A stretch of 64,000 nt of DNA from Amaricoccus macauensis. Lineage in GTDB: Bacteria > Pseudomonadota > Alphaproteobacteria > Rhodobacterales > Rhodobacteraceae. Below the pieces are notes generated by a model, which was not told the DNA's origin, searched no databases, and saw nothing but the letters and a program-made list of their open reading frames with translations. The stretch is taken from NCBI RefSeq assembly GCF_014201905.1, contig NZ_JACHFM010000002.1, positions 186,001 to 250,000 of the forward strand. The letters are read 5' to 3'. How positions within the stretch are numbered: the first letter of the stretch is position 1; each line of letters begins with the position of its first letter. Of this stretch, positions 1 to 9,990 are shown one piece after another. Made by a program: the position numbers and the translations under genes.

Positions 1-597
1 GCCACGGCGATCGCCGTCGGCAAGATCTTGATCTCCATCACTTCGGCCTATGCCATCGTGTTCTTCCGCTTTCCGCTGCGGATGGTGTTCTTCTGGCTGA
101 TCTTCATCACGCTGATGCTGCCGGTCGAGGTGCGGATCCTGCCGACCTACAAGGTGATGGTCGATCTCGGGCTGATCGACACCTATGCTGGGCTGATCCT
201 GCCGCTCATCGCCTCGGCGACCGCGACGCTGCTCTTCCGGCAGTTCTTCATGACGATCCCGAACGAGCTGCTGGAGGCCGCGCGGGTCGATGGCGCGGGG
301 CCGTGGCGGTTCTTCAAGGACATCCTGCTGCCGCTGTCGGCGACGAACATCGCGGCGCTCTTCGTCATCCTCTTCATCTACGGCTGGACGCAGTACCTCT
401 GGCCGCTGCTGGTGACGAACTCCAATTCGATGAACACCATCGTCATCGCGCTCCGGAAGATGATCTCCTTCGCCGATGCCGATACCCCCTGGCACTTGGT
501 GATGGTGACCTGCGTCCTCGCGATCCTGCCGCCGATCCTCGTCGTCGTGCTGATGCAGCGGTGGTTCGTGAAGGGCCTCGTGGAAACGGAGAAATAG
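1..597 (+). CDS. ugpE: sn-glycerol-3-phosphate ABC transporter permease UgpE (5' truncated)
   Basis: This is the inner-membrane permease of a carbohydrate/polyol ABC importer of the UgpE (MalG-like) family. The reading frame is open at base 1, so the start lies outside the window; about 198 C-terminal residues are visible. They contain four or so hydrophobic segments and a clear EAA loop ([10 protein letters not shown], then FFKDILLP), which docks onto the ATPase. The stretch [12 protein letters not shown] and the end [13 protein letters not shown] match UgpE closely from memory of the E. coli protein. The ATPase gene follows after two bases, which fits a ugp operon whose ugpB and ugpA would lie upstream. 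The substrate (glycerol-3-phosphate or its diesters) is inferred from family, not shown here. Confidence 0.85.
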   Translation, partial: ATAIAVGKILISITSAYAIVFFRFPLRMVFFWLIFITLMLPVEVRILPTYKVMVDLGLIDTYAGLILPLIASATATLLFRQFFMTIPNELLEAARVDGAGPWRFFKDILLPLSATNIAALFVILFIYGWTQYLWPLLVTNSNSMNTIVIALRKMISFADADTPWHLVMVTCVLAILPPILVVVLMQRWFVKGLVETEK

Positions 598-599
598 CC

Positions 600-1637
600 T
601 TGGCCACCGTCACGCTTCAGGACATCCGCAAGAGCTACGGGCCGACGGAGGTGATCCACGGCGTCTCGATCGACATCGCCGACGGCGAGTTCGTGGTCCT
701 CGTCGGGCCGTCCGGGTGCGGCAAGTCGACGCTGCTGCGCATGGTGGCGGGGCTCGAGAGCGTGACATCGGGCACGCTGCGCATCGGTGAGCGGGTGGTG
801 AACGACCTCGAACCCGCCGAGCGCGACATCGCCATGGTGTTCCAGAACTACGCGCTCTATCCGCACATGTCGGTCCGGAACAATCTCGCCTACGGGCTGA
901 AGAACCGCGGCTTTGCGCGCGCCGAGATCGACCGGCGGGTGGCGGAGGCGGCGGCGATGCTGGAGATCGCGCCCTATCTCGACCGCAAGCCCGGACAGCT
1001 TTCCGGTGGCCAGCGCCAGCGGGTCGCCATGGGCCGGGCGCTGGTGCGCGAGCCGGCGGCGTTCCTGTTTGACGAGCCGCTCTCAAACCTCGACGCGAAG
1101 CTCAGGATCCAGATGCGGGTCGAGATCCGGCGGTTGCAACGGCGGGTGGGCACGACGTCGCTCTACGTGACGCATGACCAGATCGAGGCGTTGACGCTGG
1201 CGGACCGCCTGGTGGTGCTGAACGGCGGCGTGGTGGAGCAGATCGGCACCCCGGAGGAGGTGTTCGACCGGCCGGCGACGATCTTCGTTGCAGGCTTCAT
1301 CGGGACGCCGCCGATGAACATGGTTCCGGTCGACTGGCTGCGGGGAAAGGGTGAGCTCGACGCGGTGCCGGCGGCGGCCGATGTCGTGGGGATCCGGCCC
1401 GATGATCTCGATCTCGAGGCGCCGCCCGGGTCGCATCTGACGCTGCCCGCGACGCTTGAGCTGCTGGAGCCGGCGGGGGCTGAGTCGCACCTCTACGTGC
1501 GGCTCGACGGGCTCGATCAGCCGGCGACAGTGCGCACGCAGGGCCGGCCGGCGCTGGCGGACGGGGCGCGGCTCGCGCTCCATGTCCGGCCGGAGGCGCT
1601 GCATCCGTTCGTGAAGGCGACCGGGCGGCGGGCGTAG
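600..1637 (+). CDS. ugpC: sn-glycerol-3-phosphate ABC transporter ATP-binding protein UgpC
   Basis: Cytoplasmic ATPase of the same importer, 345 residues, about the usual length (E. coli UgpC is 356). I chose the TTG at 600 because it sits two bases after the ugpE stop, has GGAGA about 8 bases upstream, and gives the normal N-terminus ([14 protein letters not shown]). The frame stays open upstream but only as a shadow of ugpE. Visible motifs are Walker [10 protein letters not shown] at residues 36-44, signature [15 protein letters not shown] near 134, Walker [12 protein letters not shown], the switch VTHDQ, and a C-terminal TOBE-type domain typical of the MalK/UgpC class. The family assignment is firm; the substrate is inferred from the neighbouring ugpE. 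Confidence 0.82.
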   Translation: MATVTLQDIRKSYGPTEVIHGVSIDIADGEFVVLVGPSGCGKSTLLRMVAGLESVTSGTLRIGERVVNDLEPAERDIAMVFQNYALYPHMSVRNNLAYGLKNRGFARAEIDRRVAEAAAMLEIAPYLDRKPGQLSGGQRQRVAMGRALVREPAAFLFDEPLSNLDAKLRIQMRVEIRRLQRRVGTTSLYVTHDQIEALTLADRLVVLNGGVVEQIGTPEEVFDRPATIFVAGFIGTPPMNMVPVDWLRGKGELDAVPAAADVVGIRPDDLDLEAPPGSHLTLPATLELLEPAGAESHLYVRLDGLDQPATVRTQGRPALADGARLALHVRPEALHPFVKATGRRA

Positions 1638-1697
1638 CCGACCTTGCCGCGCGGCCGAGGCAATGCGCCGCCGGGCCATTTCAGAGGCGGTGACGAG

Positions 1698-1790
1698 CGA
1701 CGGATTTGGCGGAGACAAATCCGTCCGCGACTGCCCCTGCGGGGGGCAGGCGCGATTCCGCGCCAGCCGGGGCAGTCACCGACGGATTGG
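1698..1790. repeat. Nested inverted repeats between ugpC and the catalase gene
   Basis: This lies in the 295-base convergent gap after ugpC. ACGGATTTG (1700-1708) pairs perfectly with CAAATCCGT (1716-1724) over a 7-base loop. GACTGCCCC (1729-1737) pairs with GGGGCAGTC (1769-1777), and the first of these can also pair with GGGGCAG at 1743-1749. CGACGGATT recurs at 1698 and 1780. No T-run follows any stem. It may act as a bidirectional terminator or be a small palindromic repeat element; nothing else recognisable lies in 1638-1932. Confidence 0.5.
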
Positions 1791-1932
1791 CGCGCTTCCG
1801 CGGAAATCTTCGCCCTTTTCCGGCTTCCGCGCGTCCCGCGCTCCCTGCCCGCGGCCCGGCGAACGCGGTGCGTTCGCTTGTCGGGCCGGGACTCGCGCGG
1901 GCCTTTGGCCCGCGCTTTGGTCGATGAGGCGC

Positions 1933-4032
1933 TCAGGCCACCCGGTCCCAGAACCGGAGTTTGCCGCAGGCGGTGACGAACGGTTCCGCGCCCTTCTCGA
2001 GGTCGAAGAAGCCGTCGTCGCGCCCGGTGACGCCGGCGGCGTCGAAGAGTTGACCGGCGGCGCCACCGAGGCCGATGAACTTGGCGTGGGCGAAAGCATC
2101 CGCCGCGAAGCCTTTCGCCGGGTGGCTGGCGACGAGATCGGCGATGCCGGCGTCGCTTGCGATGACCGCCACCGCGTCGAAGACCACCGACGGCGCGCCG
2201 TTGATCTGGTGCTTTGCCTCGATGGTCTTGCCGCCCGCGTCGGTGACGCCGCCGACCTTCGCGGCGATCACCTCGACCACGGCGCCCGCGCCCTCGAACG
2301 CGGCCGTCACGTCCTCGACGAGCTTCGCCTCGACGCCGTCGCTCAGAAGCAGGCCGAGCTTGCGGCCCGTGAAGGCGCCGGGGCCGTTCTTCAGGATCGA
2401 GAGCGCGTCGGAGGGGGGCAGGTCCACCGGCTTCACCGCCGGCTCGTGCGGCTTCGGCTGCTTCGCGAGGCCGAGACCCTCGACGACGCGGGCCGCGAGT
2501 TCCTCGTCGATGTTCGGCAGGTGCGCGGCCACGCGCTCGCGGATCGCCAGGGTCTCGACCTTGGAGAGCTCGAAGGTGATCGCATCGGCGATGTGCTGCT
2601 GCTCCACCGGGGTCTGGCTGCGGTAGAACAGCCGTGCCTGGCTGTAGTGGTCGGCGAAGCTCTCGGGGCGCAGCTTGCGCTTCTCGCCGGACACCTGCTC
2701 GGGGAAGCTGCGAAAGCCGGTCTTCGGGTCGGCGCGCGGGCCGCCCTCGGTCCATGAGTTCGGCTCGTAGTTCGCCCGTCCCTTCGGGCCGCGGGTCTGC
2801 ATGTGGCCGTCCTGCTGGAAGTGGAGCACCGGGCAGCGCGGGGCGTTGATCGGCAGGTGAGTGAAGTTCGGGCCGCCCAGTCGTTTGATCTGGGTGTCGA
2901 GGTAGGAGAAGTTGCGCCCCTGAAGCAGCGGGTCGTTGGTGAAGTCGATGCCGGGGATCACGTTCTGGGTGCAGAAGGCAACCTGCTCGGTTTCGGCGAA
3001 GAAGTTGTCCACCATGCGGTCGAGCACGAGCCGGCCGACGACGCGGATTGGCAGTTCCTCTTCGGGAATGATCTTGGTGGGGTCGAGTATGTCGAACGCG
3101 AAGTTGTCGGCGAACTCATCATCGAAGATCTGAAGGCCGAGCTCCCACTCGGGGAAGTCTCCGGACTGGATCGCATCCCAGAGGTCGCGGCGGTGGAAGT
3201 CGGGGTCCGCGCCGTTGATCTTGACCGCCTCGTCCCAGACAACCGATTGCAGACCGAGCTTCGGCTTCCAGTGGAACTTCACGAAGGTGGACTTGCCCTC
3301 GGTATTCACCAGTCGGTAAGTGTGAACTCCGAAGCCCTCCATGAACCTGAACGAACGCGGGATCGCCCGGTCCGACATCGCCCACATGATCATGTGCAGC
3401 GATTCCGGCATCAGCGAGATGAAATCCCAGAAGTTGTCGTGGGCGCTCGCCGCCTGCGGGAAGCCGCGGTCCGGCTCGTCCTTCACGGCATGGACAAGGT
3501 CCGGGAACTTCATCGCATCCTGGATGAAGAACACCGGCATGTTGTTGCCGACGATGTCCCAGTTGCCGGCGTCGGTGTAGAGCTTGACGGCAAAGCCACG
3601 GACGTCGCGCACCACGTCGGCCGAGCCCTTGTTGCCGGCAACGGTCGAAAAACGGACGAAGGCCGGCGTGCGCTTGCCCTTCTCCTGCAGCGGCGCGGCC
3701 ATGGTCAGGTCCGAGAGATCTTCGGTCGCCTCGAAGTAGCCGTGGGCGCCGTAGCCGCGGGCGTGGACGACGCGCTCGGGAATGCGCTCGTGGTCGAAGT
3801 GGAAGACCTTTTCGCGGAAGGCGAAGTCTTCGAGCAGGGTCGGGCCGCGTGCGCCGGCCTTCAGCGAATTCTGGTTGTCGGAAACGACACCGCCCTGTGC
3901 GGTCGTCATGGCGCCGTGGTCGGGGGCCTGCTGCGTCTCGCCGCCGTTGCCCGGATGGCGCGGTCGCTCGGTCGTGGCGTTCGAGCTCTGGGTGTCGACG
4001 GTGGGGTCGAAGAGTGGCTTTTCGTCGGGCAT
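1933..4032 (-). CDS. katE: Large-subunit (HPII-type) monofunctional catalase KatE
   Basis: Heme catalase that converts hydrogen peroxide to water and oxygen, 699 residues, the large-subunit clade (E. coli HPII has 753). The active-site set is complete: His90 in RVVHARG, Asn163 in VGNNMPVFF, and proximal heme ligand Tyr377 in RNFSYLDTQ, with spacings equal to those of HPII. Residues from about 555 form the extra flavodoxin/DJ-1-like C-terminal domain (starts [11 protein letters not shown]) that defines this clade. I chose the ATG at 4032 ([10 protein letters not shown]) because AGGAGAG lies 7 bases upstream; a 21-residue longer reading has no such site and runs through a hairpin. Large-subunit catalases are usually stress or stationary-phase induced; no operator is evident here. 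Confidence 0.94.
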   Translation of the reverse strand: MPDEKPLFDPTVDTQSSNATTERPRHPGNGGETQQAPDHGAMTTAQGGVVSDNQNSLKAGARGPTLLEDFAFREKVFHFDHERIPERVVHARGYGAHGYFEATEDLSDLTMAAPLQEKGKRTPAFVRFSTVAGNKGSADVVRDVRGFAVKLYTDAGNWDIVGNNMPVFFIQDAMKFPDLVHAVKDEPDRGFPQAASAHDNFWDFISLMPESLHMIMWAMSDRAIPRSFRFMEGFGVHTYRLVNTEGKSTFVKFHWKPKLGLQSVVWDEAVKINGADPDFHRRDLWDAIQSGDFPEWELGLQIFDDEFADNFAFDILDPTKIIPEEELPIRVVGRLVLDRMVDNFFAETEQVAFCTQNVIPGIDFTNDPLLQGRNFSYLDTQIKRLGGPNFTHLPINAPRCPVLHFQQDGHMQTRGPKGRANYEPNSWTEGGPRADPKTGFRSFPEQVSGEKRKLRPESFADHYSQARLFYRSQTPVEQQHIADAITFELSKVETLAIRERVAAHLPNIDEELAARVVEGLGLAKQPKPHEPAVKPVDLPPSDALSILKNGPGAFTGRKLGLLLSDGVEAKLVEDVTAAFEGAGAVVEVIAAKVGGVTDAGGKTIEAKHQINGAPSVVFDAVAVIASDAGIADLVASHPAKGFAADAFAHAKFIGLGGAAGQLFDAAGVTGRDDGFFDLEKGAEPFVTACGKLRFWDRVA

Positions 4033-4058
4033 TGCTGGCTCTCCTCGGAAAGACGAGA

Positions 4059-4084
4059 GCGCCGGCAGCGGGGGCTGCCGGCGC
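4059..4084 (-). terminator. Perfect hairpin between sugar-transport operon and katE
   Basis: An 11-bp perfect stem (4059-4069 with 4074-4084) closes a GGGG loop. Read leftward it follows the last gene of the sugar-import operon and is trailed by CTCTCGTCTTTCC, so it may terminate that operon. It ends about 20 bases before the katE ribosome binding site, so it could also sit in the katE leader. Confidence 0.5.
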
Positions 4085-4135
4085 CCATCCATCAATCAAC
4101 CGCGAGGGGCCGGTTCCGTTCCCGGGGTGCGACGC

Positions 4136-5083
4136 TCAGTCGTAGAGGACGGCGGCGATCTCGGGGCTGTCGATATTCGTCTTGTCGAACCAGTAGAAGC
4201 CGGTGTCGATCACCTTCTCGACCGGCTCGCCCTTCGCCGCGGCGACGGCGGCCTTCACCGTCTCGTAGCCGATGCCGATGGGGTTCTGGGTGATGGCGCC
4301 GGCCATGACGCCCGACTTGATGGCGGCCTTCTGGGCGGCGCCGGAGTCGTAGCCGATGATCACCACGTCCTTGCGGCCGAGTTCGGTCACGCCGTTGACG
4401 ACGCCGATCGCCGAGCCTTCGTTCGCGCCGAAGATGCCCTTCAGGTCTGGGTTCGCGGTCAGGATCGCCTTGGTGATCTCGGTCGACTGGAGCTGGTCGC
4501 CGGCACCGTACTGGATATCGACGATCTCGACCTCCGGGTGCTTCTCCCGCATCTGGTTCACGAAGCCGTCGCGGCGATCGACGCCGGTGCGCGAGGTCTG
4601 GTCGTGGACGACGAGGGCGACCTTGCCCGAGCCGCCGATGAGCTCGGCCATCTTGTCCGCGGCGAGGGCGGCGGCGGCGAGGTTGTCGGTGGCGGCGGTG
4701 GCGACGGGGATGTCGCTGTCGACGCCGGAGTCAAAGGCGATGACCGGGATCTTGTTTTCCTGCGCCTGCTTCAGAAGCGGGATCGCGGCCTGGCTGTCGA
4801 GGGCGGCGAAGCCGATCGCGGCGGGCTTCTTGGCGAGGGCGGCCGCGAGCATGTCGATCTGGCGGTCGACCTGGGTCTCGTTGTCCGGGCCCTCGAAGGA
4901 GACCTCGACGCCAAGCTCGGTCCCGGCCTTGTCGGCGCCGGTCTTCACGGCCTGCCAGAACTGGTGCTGGAAGCCCTTGGAGATCAGTGGGATGTAGAGC
5001 TTGTCCTGGGCCTGGGCGAAGCCCGCCCCCGCGAGCAGTGCCGCGGCGCTGAGGGCGCCGAGCAGGGTGCGTCTTGCGATCAT
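4136..5083 (-). CDS. Sugar ABC transporter substrate-binding protein (RbsB class)
   Basis: Periplasmic binding protein of a ribose-class sugar importer, 315 residues. The N-terminus (MIARRTLLGALSAAALLAG, then AQAQ) is a signal peptide with an Arg-Arg pair, so export by Sec or Tat is possible. The rest follows the Peripla_BP_4 fold, with strands such as LYIPLISKG at the start, IPVIAFDSGVD mid-protein and VVIIGYDSG late. The start ATG is preceded by GGGAGAG. It is the last gene of the leftward operon SDR, ATPase, permease, binding protein. Specificity cannot be read from the sequence; the adjacent SDR hints at a sugar oxidised early in catabolism. Confidence 0.9.
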   Translation of the reverse strand: MIARRTLLGALSAAALLAGAGFAQAQDKLYIPLISKGFQHQFWQAVKTGADKAGTELGVEVSFEGPDNETQVDRQIDMLAAALAKKPAAIGFAALDSQAAIPLLKQAQENKIPVIAFDSGVDSDIPVATAATDNLAAAALAADKMAELIGGSGKVALVVHDQTSRTGVDRRDGFVNQMREKHPEVEIVDIQYGAGDQLQSTEITKAILTANPDLKGIFGANEGSAIGVVNGVTELGRKDVVIIGYDSGAAQKAAIKSGVMAGAITQNPIGIGYETVKAAVAAAKGEPVEKVIDTGFYWFDKTNIDSPEIAAVLYD

Positions 5084-5113
5084 GTGAGTTCTCTCCCTGG
5101 GTGATCGTCGTTG

Positions 5114-6112
5114 TCAGACCGCCGACTTGTCCCGGCGCAGCATGTCGAGGTAGACGGCGGCGATGATGATGATGCCCGTCACCACCGTCTGCCATTCCTG
5201 CGCCACCGAGAGGATGCGCAGGCCATTCAGCAGCACCGCCATGATCAGCGCGCCAATCACCGTGCCGAGGATCGAGCCCCGGCCGCCGGCGAGCGAGGTG
5301 CCGCCGATGACGACGGCGGCGATGGCGTCGAGCTCGTAGCCGAGGCCGAGCGCGGGCTGCGCCGAGTTGAGGCGCGAGGAGATGAGCAGGCCGGCAATGC
5401 CGCAGATCCCGCCGCCGAGTGCGTAGATCGCGGTCTTCCAGCGGGTGGTGTTGACGCCCGAGAGCCGGACGGCTTCTTCGTTCGAGCCCATGGCGAAGCA
5501 GTAGCGCCCGAGCACGGTCCGGTTCAGCACCCATGCCATGACGAGCGCCACCAGAAACAGGATGAGCACGCCGTTCGGCACCGGCACCGCCGGGAAGATG
5601 TCGCCGATGAGCGAGCCCTGGGCGATCTCGGTGTAGCCGGGGGTGTCGTTGAAGTAGATCGGCCGGGTGCCGGAGACGACGAGCGAAAGGCCCTTCAGGA
5701 TCAGCATCATGCCCAGCGTGGCGATGAAGGGCGGGATGCGCATCCGGGTGACGAGGGTGCCCGAGATCAGGCCGCAGAACGCCCCCATGCCGATGGCGCC
5801 GAGCACGCCGAGCGGCAGCGGCAGGCCCCAGTTGGTCAGGATCATGCCGGCGGTGACGGCGGTGAAGGTCATCAGCGTGCCGATCGAGAGATCAATGCCG
5901 CCGGTGATGATGATCATGGTGACGGCGATGGCGAGCACGCCGTTCACCGCCGTCGCCTGCAGCACCGCGAGGATGTTCGTGGTCTGAAGGAAATTCGGCG
6001 AGGCGATGGAGAAGAAGACGAGGAGCACGATGAGGCTCGCGAACGCCCAGATCTTCTGCTGCGCCCCGAGGCCGCGGCTGGCGGGCTTCGGCGCGGTGGC
6101 GGCGTCGCTCAT
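5114..6112 (-). CDS. Sugar ABC transporter permease (RbsC class)
   Basis: Inner-membrane permease, 332 residues with about nine to ten hydrophobic helices. Family landmarks are the cytoplasmic N-terminus ending in [22 protein letters not shown] in the first third, [16 protein letters not shown], and [17 protein letters not shown] near the end, all typical of RbsC/AraH-type permeases. The ATG at 6112 overlaps the ATPase stop as ATGA, which indicates translational coupling and fixes the start over a longer reading. One permease gene implies a homodimeric channel. It exports nothing itself; it works with the upstream ATPase and the downstream binding protein. Confidence 0.91.
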   Translation of the reverse strand: MSDAATAPKPASRGLGAQQKIWAFASLIVLLVFFSIASPNFLQTTNILAVLQATAVNGVLAIAVTMIIITGGIDLSIGTLMTFTAVTAGMILTNWGLPLPLGVLGAIGMGAFCGLISGTLVTRMRIPPFIATLGMMLILKGLSLVVSGTRPIYFNDTPGYTEIAQGSLIGDIFPAVPVPNGVLILFLVALVMAWVLNRTVLGRYCFAMGSNEEAVRLSGVNTTRWKTAIYALGGGICGIAGLLISSRLNSAQPALGLGYELDAIAAVVIGGTSLAGGRGSILGTVIGALIMAVLLNGLRILSVAQEWQTVVTGIIIIAAVYLDMLRRDKSAV

Positions 6113-7632
6113 GCGGCGGCTCCCTCGGAGGTGATGTCGGGACGGAGGGTCGCGAGATGCATGATTTCCTCCTGTGTCGTGGCCGGGCCACCGGGCAGGA
6201 AGCCGGTGAGGCGGCCCTCGCACATCACCGCGATGCGGTGCGAGAGGCGCAGCACCTCGGGCAGTTCCGAGCTGATGACGATGATCGCCTTGCCATCAGC
6301 GGCGAGGCGCTGGAGCAGGCGGTAGATCTCGGCCTTGGCACCCACGTCGATGCCGCGCGTCGGCTCGTCGAAGATCAGGATGTCGCAGTCCCGCAGCAGC
6401 CACTTGGCGATCACCACCTTCTGCTGGTTGCCGCCCGAGAGCAGGCGGACCTCCTGACGGTCGGACGGGGTGCGGATGCGCAGGGTGGCGATGTAGTCGC
6501 GTGCGTGTGCCGCGAGGGCCGCCTCGTCGAGCTGGCCGAGCCGGCCGGTGTGGCGCGACAGGCTCGCCATCGCGATGTTGGCGCGCACGTCCATGCCGAG
6601 GGCGAGGCCGAAGTGCTTGCGGTCCTCCGACAGGTAGCCGATGCCGGCGCGCACCGCGTCCTGCGGCCGTTGAATGGCGACGGGTCGGCCGTGGACGAGG
6701 ATCTCGCCCGCATCCCGAGGGTCGGCGCCGAAGATCGCGCGGGCAAGCTCGGTGCGGCCCGCGCCCATCAGGCCGGCGAAGCCGAGGATCTCGCCCTTCT
6801 TCAGGCTGAAGCTGATGTCCCTGAGTTCCCGGCCCCGCCGGATACCGCGCACCTCCAGCGCCGTCTCCGCGCCGGAAAGGTCGGGGATCTCGGCGGTCTC
6901 GTCGGTCAACTCGCGGCCGACCATCATGGCGATGATCTTGCCGATGGGCGTGCCGGCGGCGTCCACCGTCCCGACGTAGGCGCCATCGCGCATCACCGTC
7001 ACCCGGTCGGCGATTCGGCGGATCTCGTCCATCTTGTGGCTGATGTAGACGATGCCGACGCCCTCGGCCCGAAGCTGGCGGATGATGGTGAAAAGTTCGG
7101 CGATCTCGGCGTCGTTCAGGGCTGCCGTCGGCTCGTCCATGACGAGGACGCGGGAGCGGAAGGAGAGGGCCTTGGCGATCTCCACCATCTGCTGCCGGGC
7201 GATCGTCAGGCCCTCCACCGGGGTCGTGGGGTCCATGGCGATGTTCATGCCGGCGAAGAGTGCCGCGGTATCGGCGTTGAGCTTGCCTTCGTCGAGGCGG
7301 CCGAAGCTGCGGCGCGGCTCGCGGCCGATCCAGATGTTCTGCGCGACCGTCAGATCCTTCATGAGCGCGAGCTCCTGATGGATGATGCCGATGCCGTGGT
7401 CCTGCGCCGCCTTCGGGCTGGGCAGGTCCACCTCCGCGCCGTCGATCTCGATGCGCCCGCCGTCAGGCTGGTAAACCCCGGCGAGGCATTTCATCAGCGT
7501 CGACTTGCCCGCGCCGTTCTCGCCCATGAGCGCATGCACCTCGCCCGGGGCAAGATCGAAGTGCACCGCGCGGAGCGCGTGGACGCCGGGGAAGCGCTTG
7601 TCGATCGCCTGCATCCGCACGAGGTCGGCCAT
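6109..7632 (-). CDS. Sugar ABC transporter ATP-binding protein (RbsA/MglA class, duplicated)
   Basis: Fused double ATPase of the ribose-class importer, 507 residues, the normal size. The first half has Walker [10 protein letters not shown] near residues 37-45, a signature-like stretch around [13 protein letters not shown] and Walker [14 protein letters not shown]. The second half has the usual degenerate P-loop ([16 protein letters not shown]), [16 protein letters not shown] and [12 protein letters not shown]. It is separated from the SDR gene by 13 bases and overlaps the permease by four. Such enzymes hydrolyse ATP mainly at the second site; that is family knowledge, consistent with the intact second signature here. 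Confidence 0.94.
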   Translation of the reverse strand: MADLVRMQAIDKRFPGVHALRAVHFDLAPGEVHALMGENGAGKSTLMKCLAGVYQPDGGRIEIDGAEVDLPSPKAAQDHGIGIIHQELALMKDLTVAQNIWIGREPRRSFGRLDEGKLNADTAALFAGMNIAMDPTTPVEGLTIARQQMVEIAKALSFRSRVLVMDEPTAALNDAEIAELFTIIRQLRAEGVGIVYISHKMDEIRRIADRVTVMRDGAYVGTVDAAGTPIGKIIAMMVGRELTDETAEIPDLSGAETALEVRGIRRGRELRDISFSLKKGEILGFAGLMGAGRTELARAIFGADPRDAGEILVHGRPVAIQRPQDAVRAGIGYLSEDRKHFGLALGMDVRANIAMASLSRHTGRLGQLDEAALAAHARDYIATLRIRTPSDRQEVRLLSGGNQQKVVIAKWLLRDCDILIFDEPTRGIDVGAKAEIYRLLQRLAADGKAIIVISSELPEVLRLSHRIAVMCEGRLTGFLPGGPATTQEEIMHLATLRPDITSEGAAA

Positions 7633-7645
7633 GCTCGCCCCCGCG

Positions 7646-8380
7646 TCAGATCGTCACGCCGCCATCCACCAGCATCGACTGCCCCGTGACGAAGCGGCTT
7701 TCGTCGGAGAGCAGGTAGACCACCATCGGCGTCATGTCGTCGACGGTGGCGAGGCGCCCCATGGGCTGGCGGGCGATGAAGTCCTTTTCCGCCTGCACCG
7801 GATCGGCCGAGGCGGCGATGCGGCCGCGCAGCGAGGGCGTGTCGACGGTGCCGGGGCACAGGCAGTTGCAGCGGATGCCCTGCTTCACGTAGTCCGCCGC
7901 GATCGCCTTCGTGAGGCCGATTACCGCCGCCTTCGAGGCGCCATAGGCGCAGCGGTTGGGGAAGCCCTTCACCGACGACGCCATGGACGCCATGTTGAGC
8001 ACCGACGCGGTGCCCGTCTCCTGCGCCCGCGCGAGCATTCCGGGCAGCACGGCGCGGGTCAGCCGCATCATGGCGGTGACGTTGAGCGCGAAGGCGAAAT
8101 CCCAGTCCTTGTCCTCGATGTCGAGGAGCGCGCCGTTGTGCACGACGCCGGCGCAGTTGAAGACGCCGTCGAGCGGGCCGACGGCGGCGGCGATCTCCGC
8201 CACAGCGGCGCTGTCGGTCACGTCGAAGGGTCGGGTTTCCATGTCGAGGCCATCAAGAAGGTCGGCGCGGAGGTCGGTCGCGATCACCCGGGCACCTTCG
8301 GCGGCGAGCGCGATGGCGCTGGCCCGGCCAATGCCCTGTCCCGCGGCGGTGACGAGAATCGTCTTGTCCTTGAGCCGCAT
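7646..8380 (-). CDS. SDR-family sugar-acid dehydrogenase (2-keto-3-deoxy-L-fuconate dehydrogenase / BDH2-like)
   Basis: NAD(P)-dependent short-chain dehydrogenase, 244 residues. It shows the dinucleotide motif TAAGQGIG (11-18), NCAG (75-78), the catalytic Ser within [10 protein letters not shown], and YGASK with Tyr146 and Lys150. Segments such as [17 protein letters not shown] and the DKDWDF-type stretch are very close to human BDH2 and to bacterial 2-keto-3-deoxy-L-fuconate dehydrogenases. The ATG at 8380 is the start; a longer frame upstream reads through the ubiB terminator. As the first gene of the sugar importer operon it probably oxidises a catabolite of the imported sugar, perhaps a deoxy-sugar acid; the exact substrate is inference. 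Confidence 0.85.
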   Translation of the reverse strand: MRLKDKTILVTAAGQGIGRASAIALAAEGARVIATDLRADLLDGLDMETRPFDVTDSAAVAEIAAAVGPLDGVFNCAGVVHNGALLDIEDKDWDFAFALNVTAMMRLTRAVLPGMLARAQETGTASVLNMASMASSVKGFPNRCAYGASKAAVIGLTKAIAADYVKQGIRCNCLCPGTVDTPSLRGRIAASADPVQAEKDFIARQPMGRLATVDDMTPMVVYLLSDESRFVTGQSMLVDGGVTI

Positions 8381-8427
8381 TCCTTCTTCCCCCCATGCGT
8401 CTTCGCTGGGGAATTGTGTATCTGGAT

Positions 8428-8453
8428 AAAAAACTACCGCAAGGGGGTTTGCG
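8428..8453 (-). terminator. Rho-independent terminator of ubiB
   Basis: Leftward, a few bases after the ubiB stop, CGCAA and TTGCG (8438-8442 and 8449-8453) form a 5-bp stem with a C-rich loop. It is followed by GTAG and six T residues (8428-8433). It also sits in the only 76 bases available for the promoter of the sugar-importer operon. A TTGCGG element, then TACACA 16 bases further on, is a weak candidate promoter overlapping the terminator. Confidence 0.7.
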
Positions 8454-8456
8454 CGA

Positions 8457-9986
8457 TCAGCCGAGCAATGCGCCGAGCGCCACGAGCCCCGCGCCGAGCA
8501 CGACCCCGCCGAGACCCCACGCCCAGCCGGGAATGGCGCGCGCGGCACTCTTTGGAGAAGGAGTGTTGACCTGGACCAGCGCCGCCTCGGCAAGCTGCGG
8601 CAGGCGCGGCCCGATGCGCGAGAGAATCCGCGCCGCGTTCGCCAGATCGCGGGCGACGGCGGCGGGGCCGAGGTTCGACTTGATGTACTCGGTGACCACC
8701 GGCCGCGAGGTCTCCCACATGTTCATCTGTGGGTTCAGGCTGCGCGCCACCCCCTCGACGACGACCATGGTGCGCTGGAGCAGGATAAGCTCCGTGCGGG
8801 TCTGCATGCCGAAGCGCTCGGTCACCTCGAAGAGATGGCCGAGGAGGCGCGCCATGGAGATGCGCGTGGCGTCCTGTCCGAAGATCGGCTCGCCGACGGA
8901 GCGCAGCGCCTGGGCGAAGGCGGCCGGGTCGCGGTCGCGCGGCACGTATCCCGCCTCGAAATGCACCTGGGCGACGCGCTCGTAGTCGCGGTGCAGGAAG
9001 CCGATGAGGATCTCGGCGTAGACCCGGCGCGTGTAGGCGTCGATCCGGCCCATGATGCCGAAGTCGAGGGCGACGATGGCGCCGTCCGGCCCGATCTTCA
9101 GGTTGCCCTGATGCATGTCGGCGTGGAAGAAGCCGTCGCGCAGCGCATGGGTGAGGAAGGTCTGGATCACCCGCTCCGAGAGGCGCACGAGGTCGGCGCC
9201 GCTGTCGCGCAGGGCGTCCACGTCGCCCATTGGAATCCCTGAGACCCACTCGAGCGTCATCATCCGACGGCCCGACGCGGCCCAGGCGACCGCGGGGACC
9301 CGGAAGCCCGGATCATGCTCGGTGTTCGAGCGGAACTCTGCGGCGGCCGAGGCCTCCATTCGCAGGTCGAGTTCGCCCTCGACGACGCCGGCGAAATGCT
9401 CGATCACCGCCCGTGGCCGCAGGCGACGGGCGAATGGCGCAAGGGACTCGATCATCGAGGCGGCGAAATAGAACGCGTCGACGTCGCGCATGAACGCCCG
9501 CTCGATGCCCGGGCGCAGCACCTTCACCGCGACGACCTGTCCGGTCTCGCGCAGGCGCGCGCGGTGGACCTGCGCAAGCGAGGCGGCGGCGACCGGCGGA
9601 TCGAACTCGGAGAAGATCGCATCGACCGGCTGGCCGAGTTCGGACTCGATGGTGGCGCGCGCTTCCTCGACGGAAAACGGCGGCAGCTTGTCCTGCAGCA
9701 CGCGGAGCTCGTTGGCGAGCTCGGGCCCCACCACGTCCGGACGAGTGGAGAGAAGCTGCCCGAACTTGATGTAGGCGGGGCCGAGGGCCGTGATCGCGCG
9801 CAGGACCGGCGGCTGGCTCGGATCGCCCTCGAGCCCGATCCACTGGAACGGCCAGCCGAGCACGCGGGCGGCGATGCGCGCGGCGGGCGGCGCGTCGAAG
9901 GCTTCGAGCGCCTGCGCCATGGCGCCGGTGCGCTCGAAGGTCGCGCCGGTGCGGATCAGGCGCCAGATGTTGTGCGGGCCACGCAT
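8457..9986 (-). CDS. ubiB: UbiB-family protein, ubiquinone biosynthesis
   Basis: Atypical kinase-like (ABC1/ADCK) protein needed for ubiquinone synthesis, 509 residues. Defining features are present: the KxGQ motif YIKFGQLLSTRPD, the Ala-rich nucleotide loop AAASLAQVH in place of a Gly-rich loop, the lysine in VAVKVLRPG, the catalytic-loop HADMHQGNL and the metal site ALDFGIMG. The last 25 residues are strongly hydrophobic, a C-terminal membrane anchor. It starts four bases after ubiE and is co-transcribed with it. UbiB is thought to be an ATPase that helps lipid intermediates reach the Ubi enzymes rather than a hydroxylase, despite the older name. Confidence 0.93.
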   Translation of the reverse strand: MRGPHNIWRLIRTGATFERTGAMAQALEAFDAPPAARIAARVLGWPFQWIGLEGDPSQPPVLRAITALGPAYIKFGQLLSTRPDVVGPELANELRVLQDKLPPFSVEEARATIESELGQPVDAIFSEFDPPVAAASLAQVHRARLRETGQVVAVKVLRPGIERAFMRDVDAFYFAASMIESLAPFARRLRPRAVIEHFAGVVEGELDLRMEASAAAEFRSNTEHDPGFRVPAVAWAASGRRMMTLEWVSGIPMGDVDALRDSGADLVRLSERVIQTFLTHALRDGFFHADMHQGNLKIGPDGAIVALDFGIMGRIDAYTRRVYAEILIGFLHRDYERVAQVHFEAGYVPRDRDPAAFAQALRSVGEPIFGQDATRISMARLLGHLFEVTERFGMQTRTELILLQRTMVVVEGVARSLNPQMNMWETSRPVVTEYIKSNLGPAAVARDLANAARILSRIGPRLPQLAEAALVQVNTPSPKSAARAIPGWAWGLGGVVLGAGLVALGALLG

Positions 9987-9990
9987 TGCC

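Noticed and set aside
4033-4095. N-terminal extension of the catalase from an upstream TTG
   Set aside because: It crosses a perfect hairpin and lacks a ribosome binding site, whereas the ATG at 4032 has AGGAGAG at the right distance.
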